In this document: one piece after another, positions 54,219-63,426 of the stretch | Position numbering within the stretch: the stretch's first letter is position 1 | How the letters are laid out: every line of letters starts with the position of its first letter | Source of the DNA: Uliginosibacterium flavum | GTDB taxonomy: Bacteria > Pseudomonadota > Gammaproteobacteria > Burkholderiales > Rhodocyclaceae | Length of the DNA stretch: 64,000 nucleotides | Reading direction: 5' to 3' | Assembly (NCBI RefSeq): GCF_040566545.1 | Contig: NZ_JBEWZI010000017.1 | Span: 21,158 to 85,157 of the forward strand | Notes under the pieces: model-generated | Databases searched by the model: none | Seen by the model: the letters and a program-made list of their open reading frames with translations, nothing else | Told to the model about the DNA's origin: nothing | Position numbers and translations under genes: made by a program

Positions 54219-54617
54219 TCAGTTTTCTTTAAACCTCGTCTGTTCTTCAAGCCTCATCTGCTCCTCAAGCCTCAAACGTTCCTGAGTCTGAAGCTGCAGC
54301 GTTTCTTCCTCCTGCAGCCGGTCACGATCCCTTATCCGATCCTGGTCCTGATCACGGATAGCGGCGCCATCATTTGCCTGCTGCGCCTCACGCGTCCGAG
54401 CCTGAACAGCCTCCTGCGCATTCTGCTGCTCGCGAGTTTGCGTCTGAGTCTGCTCCGCAGCCTGACCAGAGCCGCCCCAACTCCCTCCTGAACCGCCAGC
54501 GCCACTACCACCGCCGCCACCGCCACCGCCGCCACCTGCGCCCTGAGCAAAGCCACCTAACACCATGGCAAGCGCGGCGGCCAGAATCGTCACCTGTTTT
54601 GTCTTCGTTTTCAACAT
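54219..54617 (-). CDS. Secreted Gly-rich/Gln-Arg-Glu-rich low-complexity protein
   Basis: A 132-residue exported protein of unknown function. Signal peptide (MLKTKTKQVTILAAALAMVL), then a run of glycines, then a polar region rich in Gln, Glu, Arg and Asp (EQTQTQTREQQNAQEAVQAR; DQDQDRIRDRDRLQEEE) ending in repeats RLRLEEQMRLEEQTRFKE. The polar part may be helical. ATG 54617 follows AAAGGGGGCAG. I do not recognise a family. Confidence 0.6.
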   Translation of the reverse strand: MLKTKTKQVTILAAALAMVLGGFAQGAGGGGGGGGGGSGAGGSGGSWGGSGQAAEQTQTQTREQQNAQEAVQARTREAQQANDGAAIRDQDQDRIRDRDRLQEEETLQLQTQERLRLEEQMRLEEQTRFKEN

Positions 54618-54832
54618 GATCTGCCCCCTTTCTCTACGGGCTATGAAAGACAATGGCGAAAGGCCTGATGTGACTGGACACCAAGCCCTCCTCCACTTGA
54701 AATATAGCCAATCACTGCGCACACTTCCGCCACTCAGAGGCCCACAGAAAATCGACAATGCCCGGAAAAGTGCCATCATGGCGACCCGCGCCCGTACGGC
54801 GCAGGCATTCGCGCTTACTCCTGAACTGAATC

Positions 54833-55459
54833 ATGAAAAAAACCGGGCCTTCCAAGGCTGACACCGCCTTGCTCCCGGCCTTCGCCGGCCTGCCGCTGGA
54901 AGCCATCCACGTCCCCGCCACGGCGGAGCAATTCGCCGCCGCCGCCGCCGAGATTGCCGCTGCCGGCGTGGTCGGCTTCGACACCGAATCCAAGCCGACC
55001 TTCGTGACCGGCGACGTCAGTCGCGGCCCGCACGTCGTGCAGTTCGCCCTCAGCGACAAGGCCTTCCTCTTTCAGGTGCATCGCGAAGAAGGCCGCGCCG
55101 TCCTCATTGAGTTGCTGCAGTCGCGCACCCTGATCAAGGCCGGCTTCGGCCTGAAATCCGACAGCGGCCAGACCCGCGCCAAATTCGGCGTCGAGCTGGG
55201 CGCCCTGCTCGATCTGAACGAAGTCTTCCGCCTTGATGGCTACAGCGGCGACATGGGCGTGCGCGCCGCCGTCGGCCTGGTCATGCAGCAGAATTTCCCC
55301 AAATCCAAGCACGTCACCACCTCCAACTGGGCGCTGCGCGAGCTGGGCCCGAAACAGTTGCTCTACGCCGCCAACGACGCCTACGCCGCGTTGAAAGTGC
55401 TGCAGGCCCTGGATCGCCCACACGCCGATTTGCCCATTCGCGGTCTGGCCGTAAAATAG
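54833..55459 (+). CDS. DEDDy 3'-5' exonuclease domain protein
   Basis: A 208-residue RNase D-type exonuclease fold. Exo I VVGFDTESKPTF (Asp-Glu), Exo II LLIKAGFGLKSD-like region IKAGFGLKSDSGQ, Exo III LLYAANDAYAALKVL. Lacks HRDC domains of RNase D. Probably trims RNA or DNA; role unknown. ATG 54833. Confidence 0.85.
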   Translation: MKKTGPSKADTALLPAFAGLPLEAIHVPATAEQFAAAAAEIAAAGVVGFDTESKPTFVTGDVSRGPHVVQFALSDKAFLFQVHREEGRAVLIELLQSRTLIKAGFGLKSDSGQTRAKFGVELGALLDLNEVFRLDGYSGDMGVRAAVGLVMQQNFPKSKHVTTSNWALRELGPKQLLYAANDAYAALKVLQALDRPHADLPIRGLAVK

Positions 55460-55504
55460 CGGGCTTCGAGGCGGCTTCGCTTCACAAACCCTGGGCAACC
55501 GCCC

Positions 55505-55635
55505 GAACGGCTCCTTCCCCTTTTAAGGGGGAAGGCTGGGATGGGGGTTATCTCGCTCAACAAGGCCTGTCCTCGATTTGACGCTTTCACCCCCACCCTC
55601 GCCCTCCCCCTTAAAAGGGGAGGGAATGTTCGGGC
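55505..55635. repeat. Widespread bacterial repeat (TTCCCC/TTAAAAGGGG type)
   Basis: CTCCTTCCCCTTTTAAGGGG and CGCCCTCCCCCTTAAAAGGG flank a centre with GGGATGGGGGTT. The same repeat type recurs at 16200-16325. It fills the 222 bp between the exonuclease and SDR genes. Confidence 0.75.
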
Positions 55636-55681
55636 CAACTCCTGAGCCGCAGCACCCGCACCAACCGGATTCCGCACCACC

Positions 55682-57253
55682 ATGAACACTGAAGTCAGCT
55701 CCATGAACGACACCAACGAAAACTTGCTCGCGCAGCTGCGCGTCGCCGCCGAATTGCTGGAACGCCTCGCCGCCGATGGCGACATCCTCGACGCACTGCC
55801 CGATGAAGAGCGCCGCCGCCTGCATCTGGCCGTGGCCCAGGTGCACAATCCCGATCACGAAGCCCGCCGCAAGAATCGCAAGGCAGCCGAACGCATTCGC
55901 AACGCGGAGAAGATCGAGAAGAACGAATCCGTATTGCATAGTCGCGGCATCCGCGCCCTGCGCCGCAAACCGGTCTACACCGCGCACCCCGCCTTCGCGC
56001 CGCTGGGCCTGGAAAAGCAGGATCAGATCGCCAATGACGCCACAGAAGACGCGCCGCGCGAATCCATCGCGCCGCAGAACTGCTACGTATGCAAGCAGCA
56101 CTACACCGAGCTGCACCATTTTTACGACCAGCTCTGCCCGGCCTGCGCCGAGCTGAACTACGCCAAGCGCGATGAGCTGGCTGACCTGCGCGGCCGCGTC
56201 GCCCTGCTGACCGGCGGCCGCGTCAAGATCGGCTATCAGACGGGCCTCAAGCTGCTGCGCGCCGGCGCCCACCTGATCGTCACCACGCGTTTCCCGCGCG
56301 ATTCGGCCGCACGTTACGCAGAGGAGCCGGACTTCGCCGAGTGGGGTCACCGTCTGGAAATTTTCGGCCTCGATCTGCGCCACACGCCCAGCGTCGAAGC
56401 CTTCTGCCAGGAACTCTTGAAGACCCACGACCGGCTCGACTTCATCGTCAATAACGCCTGCCAGACCGTGCGCCGCCCGCCGGAGTTCTACGCCCACATG
56501 ATGGAAGGCGAGACCGCCAACCTGCTGAGCATGCCGGAGCCGCAACGCAAGCTGCTGGGCCGCTACGAAGGCCTGCGCGCCACCAACATCCTGCCGGATG
56601 CGAGCACTGCCACCTTGCCGCAAGTGCAGCCCAAACCGGTGCCGGGCCTGACCCACGCCGCCGAACTGTCGCAGGTCGCGCTGCTGCCCGAAGAATTGCT
56701 GGCGCAAACCCACCTCTTCCCGGAAGGCGCGCTGGATCAGGATCTGCAGCAAGTCGACCTGCGCGGGCGTAATTCCTGGCGTATGCAGATGGATGAGGTG
56801 CCCTCGGTCGAACTGCTCGAAGTGCAGCTGGTGAACGCCATCGCGCCCTTCCTGATCAATGCGCGGCTGAAGCCGCTGATGCTGCGCACGCCGGGGCGCG
56901 ACAAGCACATCGTCAATGTGTCGGCGGTGGAAGGCCAGTTCTACCGCAGCTTCAAGACCACGCGCCACCCGCACACCAACATGGCCAAGGCCTCGCTGAA
57001 CATGATGACGCGCACCGCCGCCGCTGATTACCATGGCGATGGCATTCACATGAACAGCGTCGACACCGGCTGGGTCACCGACGAAGATCCGCTGGAAATT
57101 GCCGCGCGCAAAACCGCCGAACACCGCTTCCACCCGCCGCTGGACATCCTCGACGGCGCCGCGCGCATCCTCGACCCGATCATCAACGGCATCAACACCG
57201 GCGAGCACGTATGGGGGCAGTTCCTCAAGGACTACAAAACCACGCCCTGGTAA
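55682..57253 (+). CDS. SDR family oxidoreductase with N-terminal zinc-finger-like motif
   Basis: A 523-residue protein. Residues 134-155 form NCYVCKQHYT ... QLCPACAE (Cys-X2-Cys twice), a likely zinc knuckle preceding a Rossmann domain (LRGRVALLTGGRVKIGYQTG). NNACQTVRRPPEF matches the SDR NNAG element. The usual Tyr-X3-Lys is replaced by Thr-X3-Lys in HTNMAKASLNMM, so the canonical catalytic Tyr appears absent. A large insert (about 255-375) splits the domain. Function unknown. Confidence 0.78.
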   Translation: MNTEVSSMNDTNENLLAQLRVAAELLERLAADGDILDALPDEERRRLHLAVAQVHNPDHEARRKNRKAAERIRNAEKIEKNESVLHSRGIRALRRKPVYTAHPAFAPLGLEKQDQIANDATEDAPRESIAPQNCYVCKQHYTELHHFYDQLCPACAELNYAKRDELADLRGRVALLTGGRVKIGYQTGLKLLRAGAHLIVTTRFPRDSAARYAEEPDFAEWGHRLEIFGLDLRHTPSVEAFCQELLKTHDRLDFIVNNACQTVRRPPEFYAHMMEGETANLLSMPEPQRKLLGRYEGLRATNILPDASTATLPQVQPKPVPGLTHAAELSQVALLPEELLAQTHLFPEGALDQDLQQVDLRGRNSWRMQMDEVPSVELLEVQLVNAIAPFLINARLKPLMLRTPGRDKHIVNVSAVEGQFYRSFKTTRHPHTNMAKASLNMMTRTAAADYHGDGIHMNSVDTGWVTDEDPLEIAARKTAEHRFHPPLDILDGAARILDPIINGINTGEHVWGQFLKDYKTTPW

Positions 57254-57254
57254 G

Positions 57255-57335
57255 ACCTGCCTGAAGAGCCGCTCTCAGCCTGCCTGTGCAGGCATAGTGC
57301 AGCGAGAGGCAAGCGGGGCGCGGCTCAACGAGCAT
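57255..57335. repeat. Dispersed palindromic repeat
   Basis: ACCTGCCTGAAGAGCCGCTC, inner TGCCTGTGCAGGCA palindrome, then GGGCGCGGCTCAACGAGC. Confidence 0.65.
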
Positions 57336-57339
57336 TGAT

Positions 57340-57465
57340 CGTTCCCACGCTCTGCGTGGGAACGTCTTCCAGGACGCTCCTGCGCCCGGTTTTGCGGGTG
57401 CCGCGAGCGGTGAACCCATGGCGCAGAACGCCAACCAAAGCGTTCCCACGCGGAGCATGGGAACG
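57340..57465. repeat. GTTCCCACGC-type palindrome pair
   Basis: CGTTCCCACGC / GCGTGGGAACG at 57340-57364 and CGTTCCCACGCGG / GCATGGGAACG at 57441-57465. This element is common in many proteobacterial genomes. Confidence 0.75.
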
Positions 57466-57475
57466 ATCTAAATAC

Positions 57476-57500
57476 AAAAAGACGCCTCGGCGTCTTTTTT
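57476..57500. terminator. Bidirectional intrinsic terminator
   Basis: AAAAAGACGCC TC GGCGTCTTTTTT between convergent SDR and DUF3568 genes. Confidence 0.9.
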
Positions 57501-57518
57501 CGTGCTGCGTACAAACGC

Positions 57519-58103
57519 TCAGATTGAGCCGGAACCCTTGGCCCTTGGCTTGCTCTTCGCCCGCTCATTCCCCATGACCAGCCGGGCCGGTTTGGAGCGC
57601 GACTCTTCCGCCTCGGCGGCGGCCAATGCGGCCATTGCGGCATCTGCCGCCGCGTCCGCCAACTCGTTGGCAACCAGTGCCTTTTCGATCTGTGCCACTA
57701 CCTCCTGCGCCGTCGCGCCGTCCAGGAAGAGCAGATTCTTGCGCGCACTCACACTCACCCGCGTCACGCTGTTCGACAGGACTTCAAGCTCGACCGCGAT
57801 ATTCATATCTGCCACGCGGCCCTTCATGAGCTGGCCGTTGTCGATGGCATCCGTAGTCTCGAATACAAAACTCATGCGCTTGGCCGCCATCAGGCTGGCC
57901 CGCTTCAGCTTGGGCAAAGGCTCGCTGAAAGTACGCGAGGCCACGCCGCTGACCTGATGATTGATGCCCGCACCGGCGCCGGCGCCGACCAGGCTCAAGG
58001 CTACCGCCGCGCAGCCCGACAGACTCCAGGCAATTGCCAGACACACGCCCAGGCGCACAAGGCGCTTCAGCGGGGAACACTCATGATAAGGTCGGTTCAT
58101 CAT
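57519..58103 (-). CDS. DUF3568 family lipoprotein
   Basis: A 194-residue lipoprotein: signal segment with lipobox SLSGCAAVA (Cys about 31), then the DUF3568 domain (MAAKRMSFVFETTDAIDNGQ ... VSVSARKNLLFLDGATAQEVVAQIEKAL). The tail is Ala-rich and basic. Possibly periplasmic; function unknown. AGGAAAG lies upstream of ATG 58103, and a second ATG is adjacent. Confidence 0.78.
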   Translation of the reverse strand: MMNRPYHECSPLKRLVRLGVCLAIAWSLSGCAAVALSLVGAGAGAGINHQVSGVASRTFSEPLPKLKRASLMAAKRMSFVFETTDAIDNGQLMKGRVADMNIAVELEVLSNSVTRVSVSARKNLLFLDGATAQEVVAQIEKALVANELADAAADAAMAALAAAEAEESRSKPARLVMGNERAKSKPRAKGSGSI

Positions 58104-58616
58104 CGCAGCCGGGCTTTCCTGAATAGTGCAGCCCGCATCTATGTCGGGCTATTTCTGCTGTATCCAAGCACGGCCAATGCCGGATACAAACTTTTGTCCG
58201 ACAAGCCGACAAAGGCGCATGAACGGCGCCTGAGCGGCAAACCGGCCAACGCCGTTTCATTCGCCGGGCAGCCCCACGGCCCCGACACGCAAGGCGCGCA
58301 GGCCCGTAGTGATGAAAGCAGGCGGAGCGGCCCCAGCCTGCCGTCGCTGGCCACAGGCGTGCACCGATCTGCCGTAAATCGTCCACCACACCGCCGAATG
58401 CCGTCAGTTACCACGATGGGGACAGGCGAAGAACCCCGACACAGCATGCCCGAAGAGCCGCACGCAGCGGACCTCTCCAGCTACCCTGCCCGCACAGGTC
58501 CGCCCCGTGCGGCTCTGCGGACAGTGCTTGAAACCGAGGCCTCCTCCAAAGAACGACGCCTGACGCAAGCCGGCACGGTAGTATCGAAGCCATCCCCCGC
58601 CAGGCTGAAATCTTCC
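58104..58616. other. 513-bp gap with dispersed repeat and an open frame
   Basis: Between divergent genes. A plus-strand frame open from ATG 58083 runs through here in frame with the GNAT gene; its start (IYVGLFLLYPSTANAGYKLL) looks somewhat like a signal peptide, but what follows is low-conservation, Arg/Pro-rich and includes the repeat copy at 58445-58528 (GCCCGAAGAGCCGCACGCAG ... GTGCGGCTCTGCGGACAG). I regard it as non-coding. Confidence 0.45.
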
Positions 58617-59744
58617 ATGGAATTGCGTCACCACGCCCGCATCAGCGAGATCCCCGCGCAAGCCTGGGACGCCCTCGCGCCCGATGACCAGCCCTTCCTG
58701 CGTCACGCCTACCTGCATGCGCTGGAAACGGCCGGCTGCATCGGCGCAGGCACCGGCTGGCAAAGCGCCCATGCCGCGCTGTGGGACGAAGGCCGCCTGC
58801 TCGCCGCCATGCCGCTGTACCTGAAACAACATTCGATGGGCGAATACGTCTTCGACTGGGCCTGGGCCGAGGCTTACGCGCAACACGGGCTCGCCTATTA
58901 CCCGAAATGGCTGGCGGCGATTCCCTTCACGCCCGTACCCGGCCAGCGCATACTGGGCGCAACGGCTGCGCTGCGCCGCGCCCTGCTGGCCGCCGTGCTG
59001 GATGCGGCCCGCCACAGCGGCCTGTCCTCGCTGCACCTGCTTTTCGCGGCCGCCGACGAAACGCGCTGGGCGCTGGAACTGGGCTGCATGCGCCGCAGCG
59101 CGGTGCAATTTCACTGGCATAACGCCGGCTATCGCGACTTCGAAGACTTCCTCGCCGCGCTGAGCCGCGACAAGCGCAAGAAAATCCGTCAGGAACGCCG
59201 CCGCGTGGCCGAGGCCGGCGTCAGCCTGCGCGTCATCGAGGGCGCCCAGATCAGCCTGCGCGACTGGTCCTTCTTCACCCGCTGTTACGAGCGCAACTAC
59301 GCCCTGCACCGCTCCGCGCCCTACCTGAATCTGGATTTCTTTGAACGCCTGGGCGACAAATTACCGCAGCATTGCGTGCTGCTGATCGCCAGCCAGGGCC
59401 AACGCGACATCGCTGCCAGCCTGCTGCTGCGCGACAGCACGGCGCTGTACGGGCGCTACTGGGGCGCGCTGGAGGATGTGAGCTGCCTGCATTTCGAAGC
59501 CTGCTATTACGCCCCCATCGAATACGCCATCGCCCAGGGCCTGCAGCGCTTTGAAGGCGGCGCGCAGGGCGAACACAAACTCGCGCGCGGCCTGCAGCCT
59601 GTCGAAACCGCTTCGCTGCACTGGCTGGCCGATGCACGCTTCAGCGATGCGGTGCAGCGCTTTCTGGAGCGCGAATCGCTGGGCATGGCGCTATACATCA
59701 ACGAACTGGAAGCGCGCAATCCGCTGCGCCAGACCGGCTCATGA
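58617..59744 (+). CDS. FemAB/GNAT-like peptidogalycan-type acyltransferase (PF04339 family)
   Basis: A 375-residue GNAT protein of the DUF482 family. Typical elements: PFLRHAYLHALETAGCIG, YVFDWAWAEAYAQHGLAYYPKWLAAIPFTPVPG, LSRDKRKKIRQERRRV and RYWGALEDVSCLHFEACYYAPIEYAI. These proteins resemble FemX/FemAB aminoacyl transferases but have no assigned substrate. Preceded by the repeat-rich gap; no strong ribosome binding site is visible, so the start is uncertain. Confidence 0.83.
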   Translation: MELRHHARISEIPAQAWDALAPDDQPFLRHAYLHALETAGCIGAGTGWQSAHAALWDEGRLLAAMPLYLKQHSMGEYVFDWAWAEAYAQHGLAYYPKWLAAIPFTPVPGQRILGATAALRRALLAAVLDAARHSGLSSLHLLFAAADETRWALELGCMRRSAVQFHWHNAGYRDFEDFLAALSRDKRKKIRQERRRVAEAGVSLRVIEGAQISLRDWSFFTRCYERNYALHRSAPYLNLDFFERLGDKLPQHCVLLIASQGQRDIAASLLLRDSTALYGRYWGALEDVSCLHFEACYYAPIEYAIAQGLQRFEGGAQGEHKLARGLQPVETASLHWLADARFSDAVQRFLERESLGMALYINELEARNPLRQTGS

Positions 59745-59778
59745 CGCCGCCCTCTTCTACCCTCATCGGCCGCCCGCA

Positions 59779-60165
59779 ATGATCACACCCAGCCTGCTTC
59801 CGCATCAGCCCGCGAATGAATACTGGTTCGCCGAGGGCTGTTTCATTCTGGAACTCTCGAACTCGCCCGCCGACCCGGCCCTGTCGATTGCCCGCGCCCG
59901 CGTATTGCCGGGCGGACAGACGCGCTGGCATCTGCTGCACGCCATCAGCGAACGCTACGTGATCCAGAGCGGCAGCGGCTGCGTCGAGGTCGGCGAACTG
60001 GCGCCGCAAAGCGTGGCGGCGGGCGACGTGGTGATCATTCCACCCGGCTGCCGCCAGCGCATCCGCAACACCGGCAGCGACGATCTGATTTTCCTCGCCC
60101 TATGCACGCCGCGTTTTGCGGCAAGCGCTTACGAAGACCTGGAAGGCTCAACAACATCTGGCTGA
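59779..60165 (+). CDS. Cupin domain protein
   Basis: A 128-residue single cupin. RARVLPGGQTRWHLLHAISERYVIQSGSG (metal-ligand motif) and VAAGDVVIIPPGCRQRIRNTG (second motif) are clear. 34 bp after the GNAT gene, probably cotranscribed. Metal and substrate unknown. The last codons run up to a repeat. Confidence 0.85.
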   Translation: MITPSLLPHQPANEYWFAEGCFILELSNSPADPALSIARARVLPGGQTRWHLLHAISERYVIQSGSGCVEVGELAPQSVAAGDVVIIPPGCRQRIRNTGSDDLIFLALCTPRFAASAYEDLEGSTTSG

Positions 60166-60238
60166 AGAGCGGCGCTGGGCGGACCTCTCCAGCAACCCTG
60201 CCCGCACACGTCCGCCCAGCGCGGCTCTGCAGGCAGAT
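60160..60238. repeat. Dispersed palindromic repeat between convergent genes
   Basis: GGCTGAAGAGCGGCGCTGGG, CGGACCTCTCCAGC, then CACACGTCCGCCCAGCGCGG and CTCTGCAGGCAG. The stop codon of the cupin (60163-60165) is within it. Confidence 0.75.
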
Positions 60239-60242
60239 GGTC

Positions 60243-60881
60243 TCAGAACAGCCCCTTCACCCAATCCACCACCACCGCTGTCACCACCAGCGCACGCAGC
60301 TTGAACAGCGCCATCGCGTCACCGTCCTGCGGCTCGGCCGCACCGCAGCGCGGATCGGATCGTTGCAAGGCGCCCGTCATGCGATGGTCAATCGGAATCG
60401 ACTCGCAGCCGTGGCCGCTCTCACACACAAAATCCCAAGGCTCGCGCGCCGGCACATGGCAGGCAAAGCAGTTCTTGCCGAAGCGGTTGTTCACATCCGC
60501 AAAGCCGCGTGCGCGGATCTTTGTGCCGCTCGCATTCACATCCAGATCAAAGAATTCCCAATCCCCGGTCACCGGGCTGAAACCCGGCTCGCGCTTGACC
60601 ATCGCCTCGGTCGGCACCAGCTGGATCACCGAGCCGACCGGATACACCGCACCCTGCGGCGCATTCGCTGCGGCCAGCGTCGCGGCAATCTCACCGCGCA
60701 GATTGTCCACATAGAAATGCCGCACCGGAATCATCTGGCGAATGCAGCGGAAGCTGGCCTCGTTCAACGTCAGCGTCTCGCCTGCAGGCGCATCCGCCGC
60801 CCAACTGGCACCGAACGCAAACAGCGCCACGGCAGTCACCAACCCCGCAGTCATCGCAAAAAAAGTCTTCGTCATGTTCAT
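60243..60881 (-). CDS. Cytochrome P460 family protein
   Basis: A 212-residue exported cytochrome. Signal peptide (MTAGLVTAVALFAFGASWAA), P460 fold elements YPVGSVIQLVPTEAMVKREPG and GDWEFFDLDVNASGTKIRARG, and heme c attachment NCFACHVP (CXXCH). In Nitrosomonas such cytochromes oxidise hydroxylamine; relatives are widespread with unknown function. GAGGAG lies before ATG 60881. The start overlaps the MFS stop by 4 bp. Confidence 0.85.
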   Translation of the reverse strand: MNMTKTFFAMTAGLVTAVALFAFGASWAADAPAGETLTLNEASFRCIRQMIPVRHFYVDNLRGEIAATLAAANAPQGAVYPVGSVIQLVPTEAMVKREPGFSPVTGDWEFFDLDVNASGTKIRARGFADVNNRFGKNCFACHVPAREPWDFVCESGHGCESIPIDHRMTGALQRSDPRCGAAEPQDGDAMALFKLRALVVTAVVVDWVKGLF

Positions 60882-62119
60882 CGCGCATCTCCTCGCACCG
60901 AACCCGCAGGCTGGCCCAACAGCACAAAGCCCGCCAGCACACAAAAACCGGCCCCCGCATAAAAGGTGAAAGCCGCGCCGAAACCATCCCATAGCCACCC
61001 GGCCAGCACGCTCGCCAGCAGCATCGCCAGACCGCTCAAGAGATTGAAAAACCCATACGCCGTGCCACGCAGATCGGCCGGCGCCGCATCCGCCACCATC
61101 GCTGCCAGCAGGCCCTGCGTCATGCCCATATGAATCCCCCACAGCGCGACACCGCCAAGCAGCGTGCTCCAGTGCGTGCCCCAGGCCAGCACCAGATCCG
61201 CCGCGATCAGCACGATCAGACCCAGCAAGAGCAGGCGCCCGTGATCCATGCGATCCGACAATTTGCCAAAGGGATAAGCACTGCCCGCATACACAACATT
61301 CATCGCCACCATCACCAACGGCACCAGCGCTAGCGGCACCCCACTCTGCTGTGCGCGCAGCACCAGAAAAGCCTCGGAAAAACGCGCCAGCGTGAAGATC
61401 GCCCCCACGCCCACCACCCACCAATACGGCGCGCCCAGGCGGCGCAGATTCACGCGGCGGATCGGATTCACGCGTGGCTCGCCCGGCGGCCGCACCGGCT
61501 CCTGCACCCCGAAAAACAGCAGCGCCACGGCCAGCGCAGCGGGGATCACCGCCACCCAGAAAATCGCCCGGAAATCATTCACCCACACCAGCATCAGTCC
61601 CACGCCGAGCAGCGGCCCCAGAAACGCCCCCACCGTATCCAGCGACTGACGCAAGCCGAAGGCCGCGCCGCGCAAGTCCGGCGGTGCAATATCCGCCACC
61701 AGCGCATCACGCGGCGCCCCGCGAATCCCCTTACCCACCCGGTCGATCAAACGCGCACCCACCACCAAGCCGATGCCCGGCGCCAGCGCAAACAAGGGCT
61801 TGCTCAGCGCCCCCAGCGCATAGCCGCACACGGCCAGCAGCTTGCGTTTCCCCAGATAATCGCTGAGCACGCCCGAGAACACCTTCACGATCAGCGCCGT
61901 CGACTCCGCCAGCCCCTCGATGATGCCCACCGACAGCGCGCTGGCCCCCAGCACCGTCACCATGAACAGCGGCAGCAAGCTGTGGATCATCTCGGACGAC
62001 ACATCCATCAGCAGACTCACACAGCCCAGCACCCATATGCCGCGCGGCATGCGGCTAAGCGTATTTGCAGCGAACAACTTCATCGGCGTCGCCTCGGGTG
62101 TTGATGAATGGGGCTTCAC
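60878..62119 (-). CDS. MFS transporter
   Basis: A 413-residue twelve-helix transporter. MFS motif A variants LSDYLGKRKLLAVCGYALGAL and LSDRMDHGRLLLLGL between helices 2-3 and 8-9; PRDALVADIAPPDLRGAAFGLRQSLDTVGAFLGPLLG is typical of a subgroup related to heavy-metal or drug exporters near cytochromes. Substrate unknown. Cotranscribed with the P460 gene. Confidence 0.88.
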   Translation of the reverse strand: MKPHSSTPEATPMKLFAANTLSRMPRGIWVLGCVSLLMDVSSEMIHSLLPLFMVTVLGASALSVGIIEGLAESTALIVKVFSGVLSDYLGKRKLLAVCGYALGALSKPLFALAPGIGLVVGARLIDRVGKGIRGAPRDALVADIAPPDLRGAAFGLRQSLDTVGAFLGPLLGVGLMLVWVNDFRAIFWVAVIPAALAVALLFFGVQEPVRPPGEPRVNPIRRVNLRRLGAPYWWVVGVGAIFTLARFSEAFLVLRAQQSGVPLALVPLVMVAMNVVYAGSAYPFGKLSDRMDHGRLLLLGLIVLIAADLVLAWGTHWSTLLGGVALWGIHMGMTQGLLAAMVADAAPADLRGTAYGFFNLLSGLAMLLASVLAGWLWDGFGAAFTFYAGAGFCVLAGFVLLGQPAGSVRGDAR

Positions 62120-62400
62120 TGTGCCACAGCGTGCCGCAGCGCAGGCAATCCTCTACGCACGGCCTGCAGAGCCGCGCGCAGTGGGCATCTACAACAAGCG
62201 TTTGGTCTCTAACTCCCGTCGTTCCCGCCCTTCGACAAGCTCAGGACAAGCCGGGCTTTGCCCGAACGGGAACCCAGTGACTTTGCGAACACCACTGGGC
62301 TCTCGCCACAGCCAGTCCTCGAATATGCAAGTCGGGGACGGCATTGGACAAATCTCCTCAACTTACGCGAACGGCATCGCCCAAGCGCAACCCTATCCCC
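62120..62400. other. Gap between MFS and integrase genes
   Basis: 281 bp with no gene. It holds a half copy of the dispersed repeat (62161-62200, CTGCAGAGCCGCGCGCAGTG) and a common element CCCTTCGACAAGCTCAGGAC (62230-62249). Confidence 0.6.
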
Positions 62401-63426
62401 CTACATCCGGTCCAGCGGCGACACCACCCGCAGCCCGCCCCGGTTCAGCACATGCGTATAGATCATCGTCGTGCTCACATCCTTATGGCCCAGCAACTCC
62501 TGCACCGTGCGGATATCGCTGCCCGCCTCCAGCAAATGCGTCGCAAATGAATGGCGCAGCGTATGCGGCGACACCAGCTTCACCAGCCGCGCCTTCGCTG
62601 CCGCCTGCTTCACCGCCCGCTGCACCCGCTTCTCGTCCAGATGATGGCGCCGCACCACCCCGGATCGCGGGTCCGTCGATAACGTCGGCGCCGCAAAAAT
62701 GTACTGCCAGCCAAAAAACGCGTCCGCCGCCGGATACTTCACCGCCAAGGCATGTGGCAGATACACCGAGCCCCGCCCCTGCGCCACATCCGCCTCATGC
62801 TGATGGCGCCGCAAGCGCACCTTCGCCCGCAGCGCCTCCACCAGACTCGCCGGCAGCATCGTCACCCGATCCTTGTTCCCCTTGCCCTCGCGCACCAGAA
62901 TCTCGCGTCGCGCAAAATCCACATCCTTCACCCGCAGCCGCATCCCCTCCAGCACCCGCATGCCCGTGCCATACAGCAGACGAATCACCAGCGCCATCTC
63001 AGGGTCTTCCACCGCCGCCACCAAAGCCTGCGTCTCCGCCACCGTCAGCACCGTCGGCAGGCGCACCGGCTTCTTCGCCCGCGTCACCTCATCCAGCCAG
63101 GGCAGCACCTGCCCCAGCACCTCCTGATACAAAAACAGGATCGCCGACAACGCCTGCGCCTGCGTCGCCGCCGCCACATTCCGCTCCACCGCCAGCGCCG
63201 TCAAAAAGGCCTCCACCTCCGCCTTGCCCATGCCCGACGGATGGCGTTTGTCATGGAAAAGGATGTAACGTTTGATCCAGCCCACGTACGCCTGCTCCGT
63301 GCGGATGCTGTAATGCTTCAGGCGCAGGCGATCGCGCACCTGATCCAGCAGTTTTGGCGCAGCCGACGCGGCGGCCCCATCGTCCGGCTTGTCGGCAAAA
63401 GTTTTATTGGTCATCATGGCGTTCAT
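62401..63426 (-). CDS. intI: Integron-type tyrosine recombinase IntI
   Basis: A 341-residue integron integrase. Tyrosine recombinase catalytic residues: Arg in LLYGTGMRVLEGMRLRVKDVDF, His-X2-Arg in SPHTLRHSFATHLLEAG, His in LLGHKDVSTTMIYTHVL with the nucleophile Tyr. The IntI-specific extra region is present (VYLPHALAVKYPAADAFFGW, then STDPRSGVVRRHHLDEKRVQ). Its C-terminus ends RVVSPLDRM. It recombines attI and attC sites. It faces left, so attI and cassettes should lie to its right, where an AT-rich gene is found. Confidence 0.93.
   Translation of the reverse strand: MNAMMTNKTFADKPDDGAAASAAPKLLDQVRDRLRLKHYSIRTEQAYVGWIKRYILFHDKRHPSGMGKAEVEAFLTALAVERNVAAATQAQALSAILFLYQEVLGQVLPWLDEVTRAKKPVRLPTVLTVAETQALVAAVEDPEMALVIRLLYGTGMRVLEGMRLRVKDVDFARREILVREGKGNKDRVTMLPASLVEALRAKVRLRRHQHEADVAQGRGSVYLPHALAVKYPAADAFFGWQYIFAAPTLSTDPRSGVVRRHHLDEKRVQRAVKQAAAKARLVKLVSPHTLRHSFATHLLEAGSDIRTVQELLGHKDVSTTMIYTHVLNRGGLRVVSPLDRM

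Noticed and set aside
58083..58616. Extended GNAT protein or separate small secreted protein starting at ATG 58083
   Set aside because: The frame overlaps the start of the divergent DUF3568 gene, lacks a convincing ribosome binding site and reads through a repeat copy; the family domain begins at 58617.
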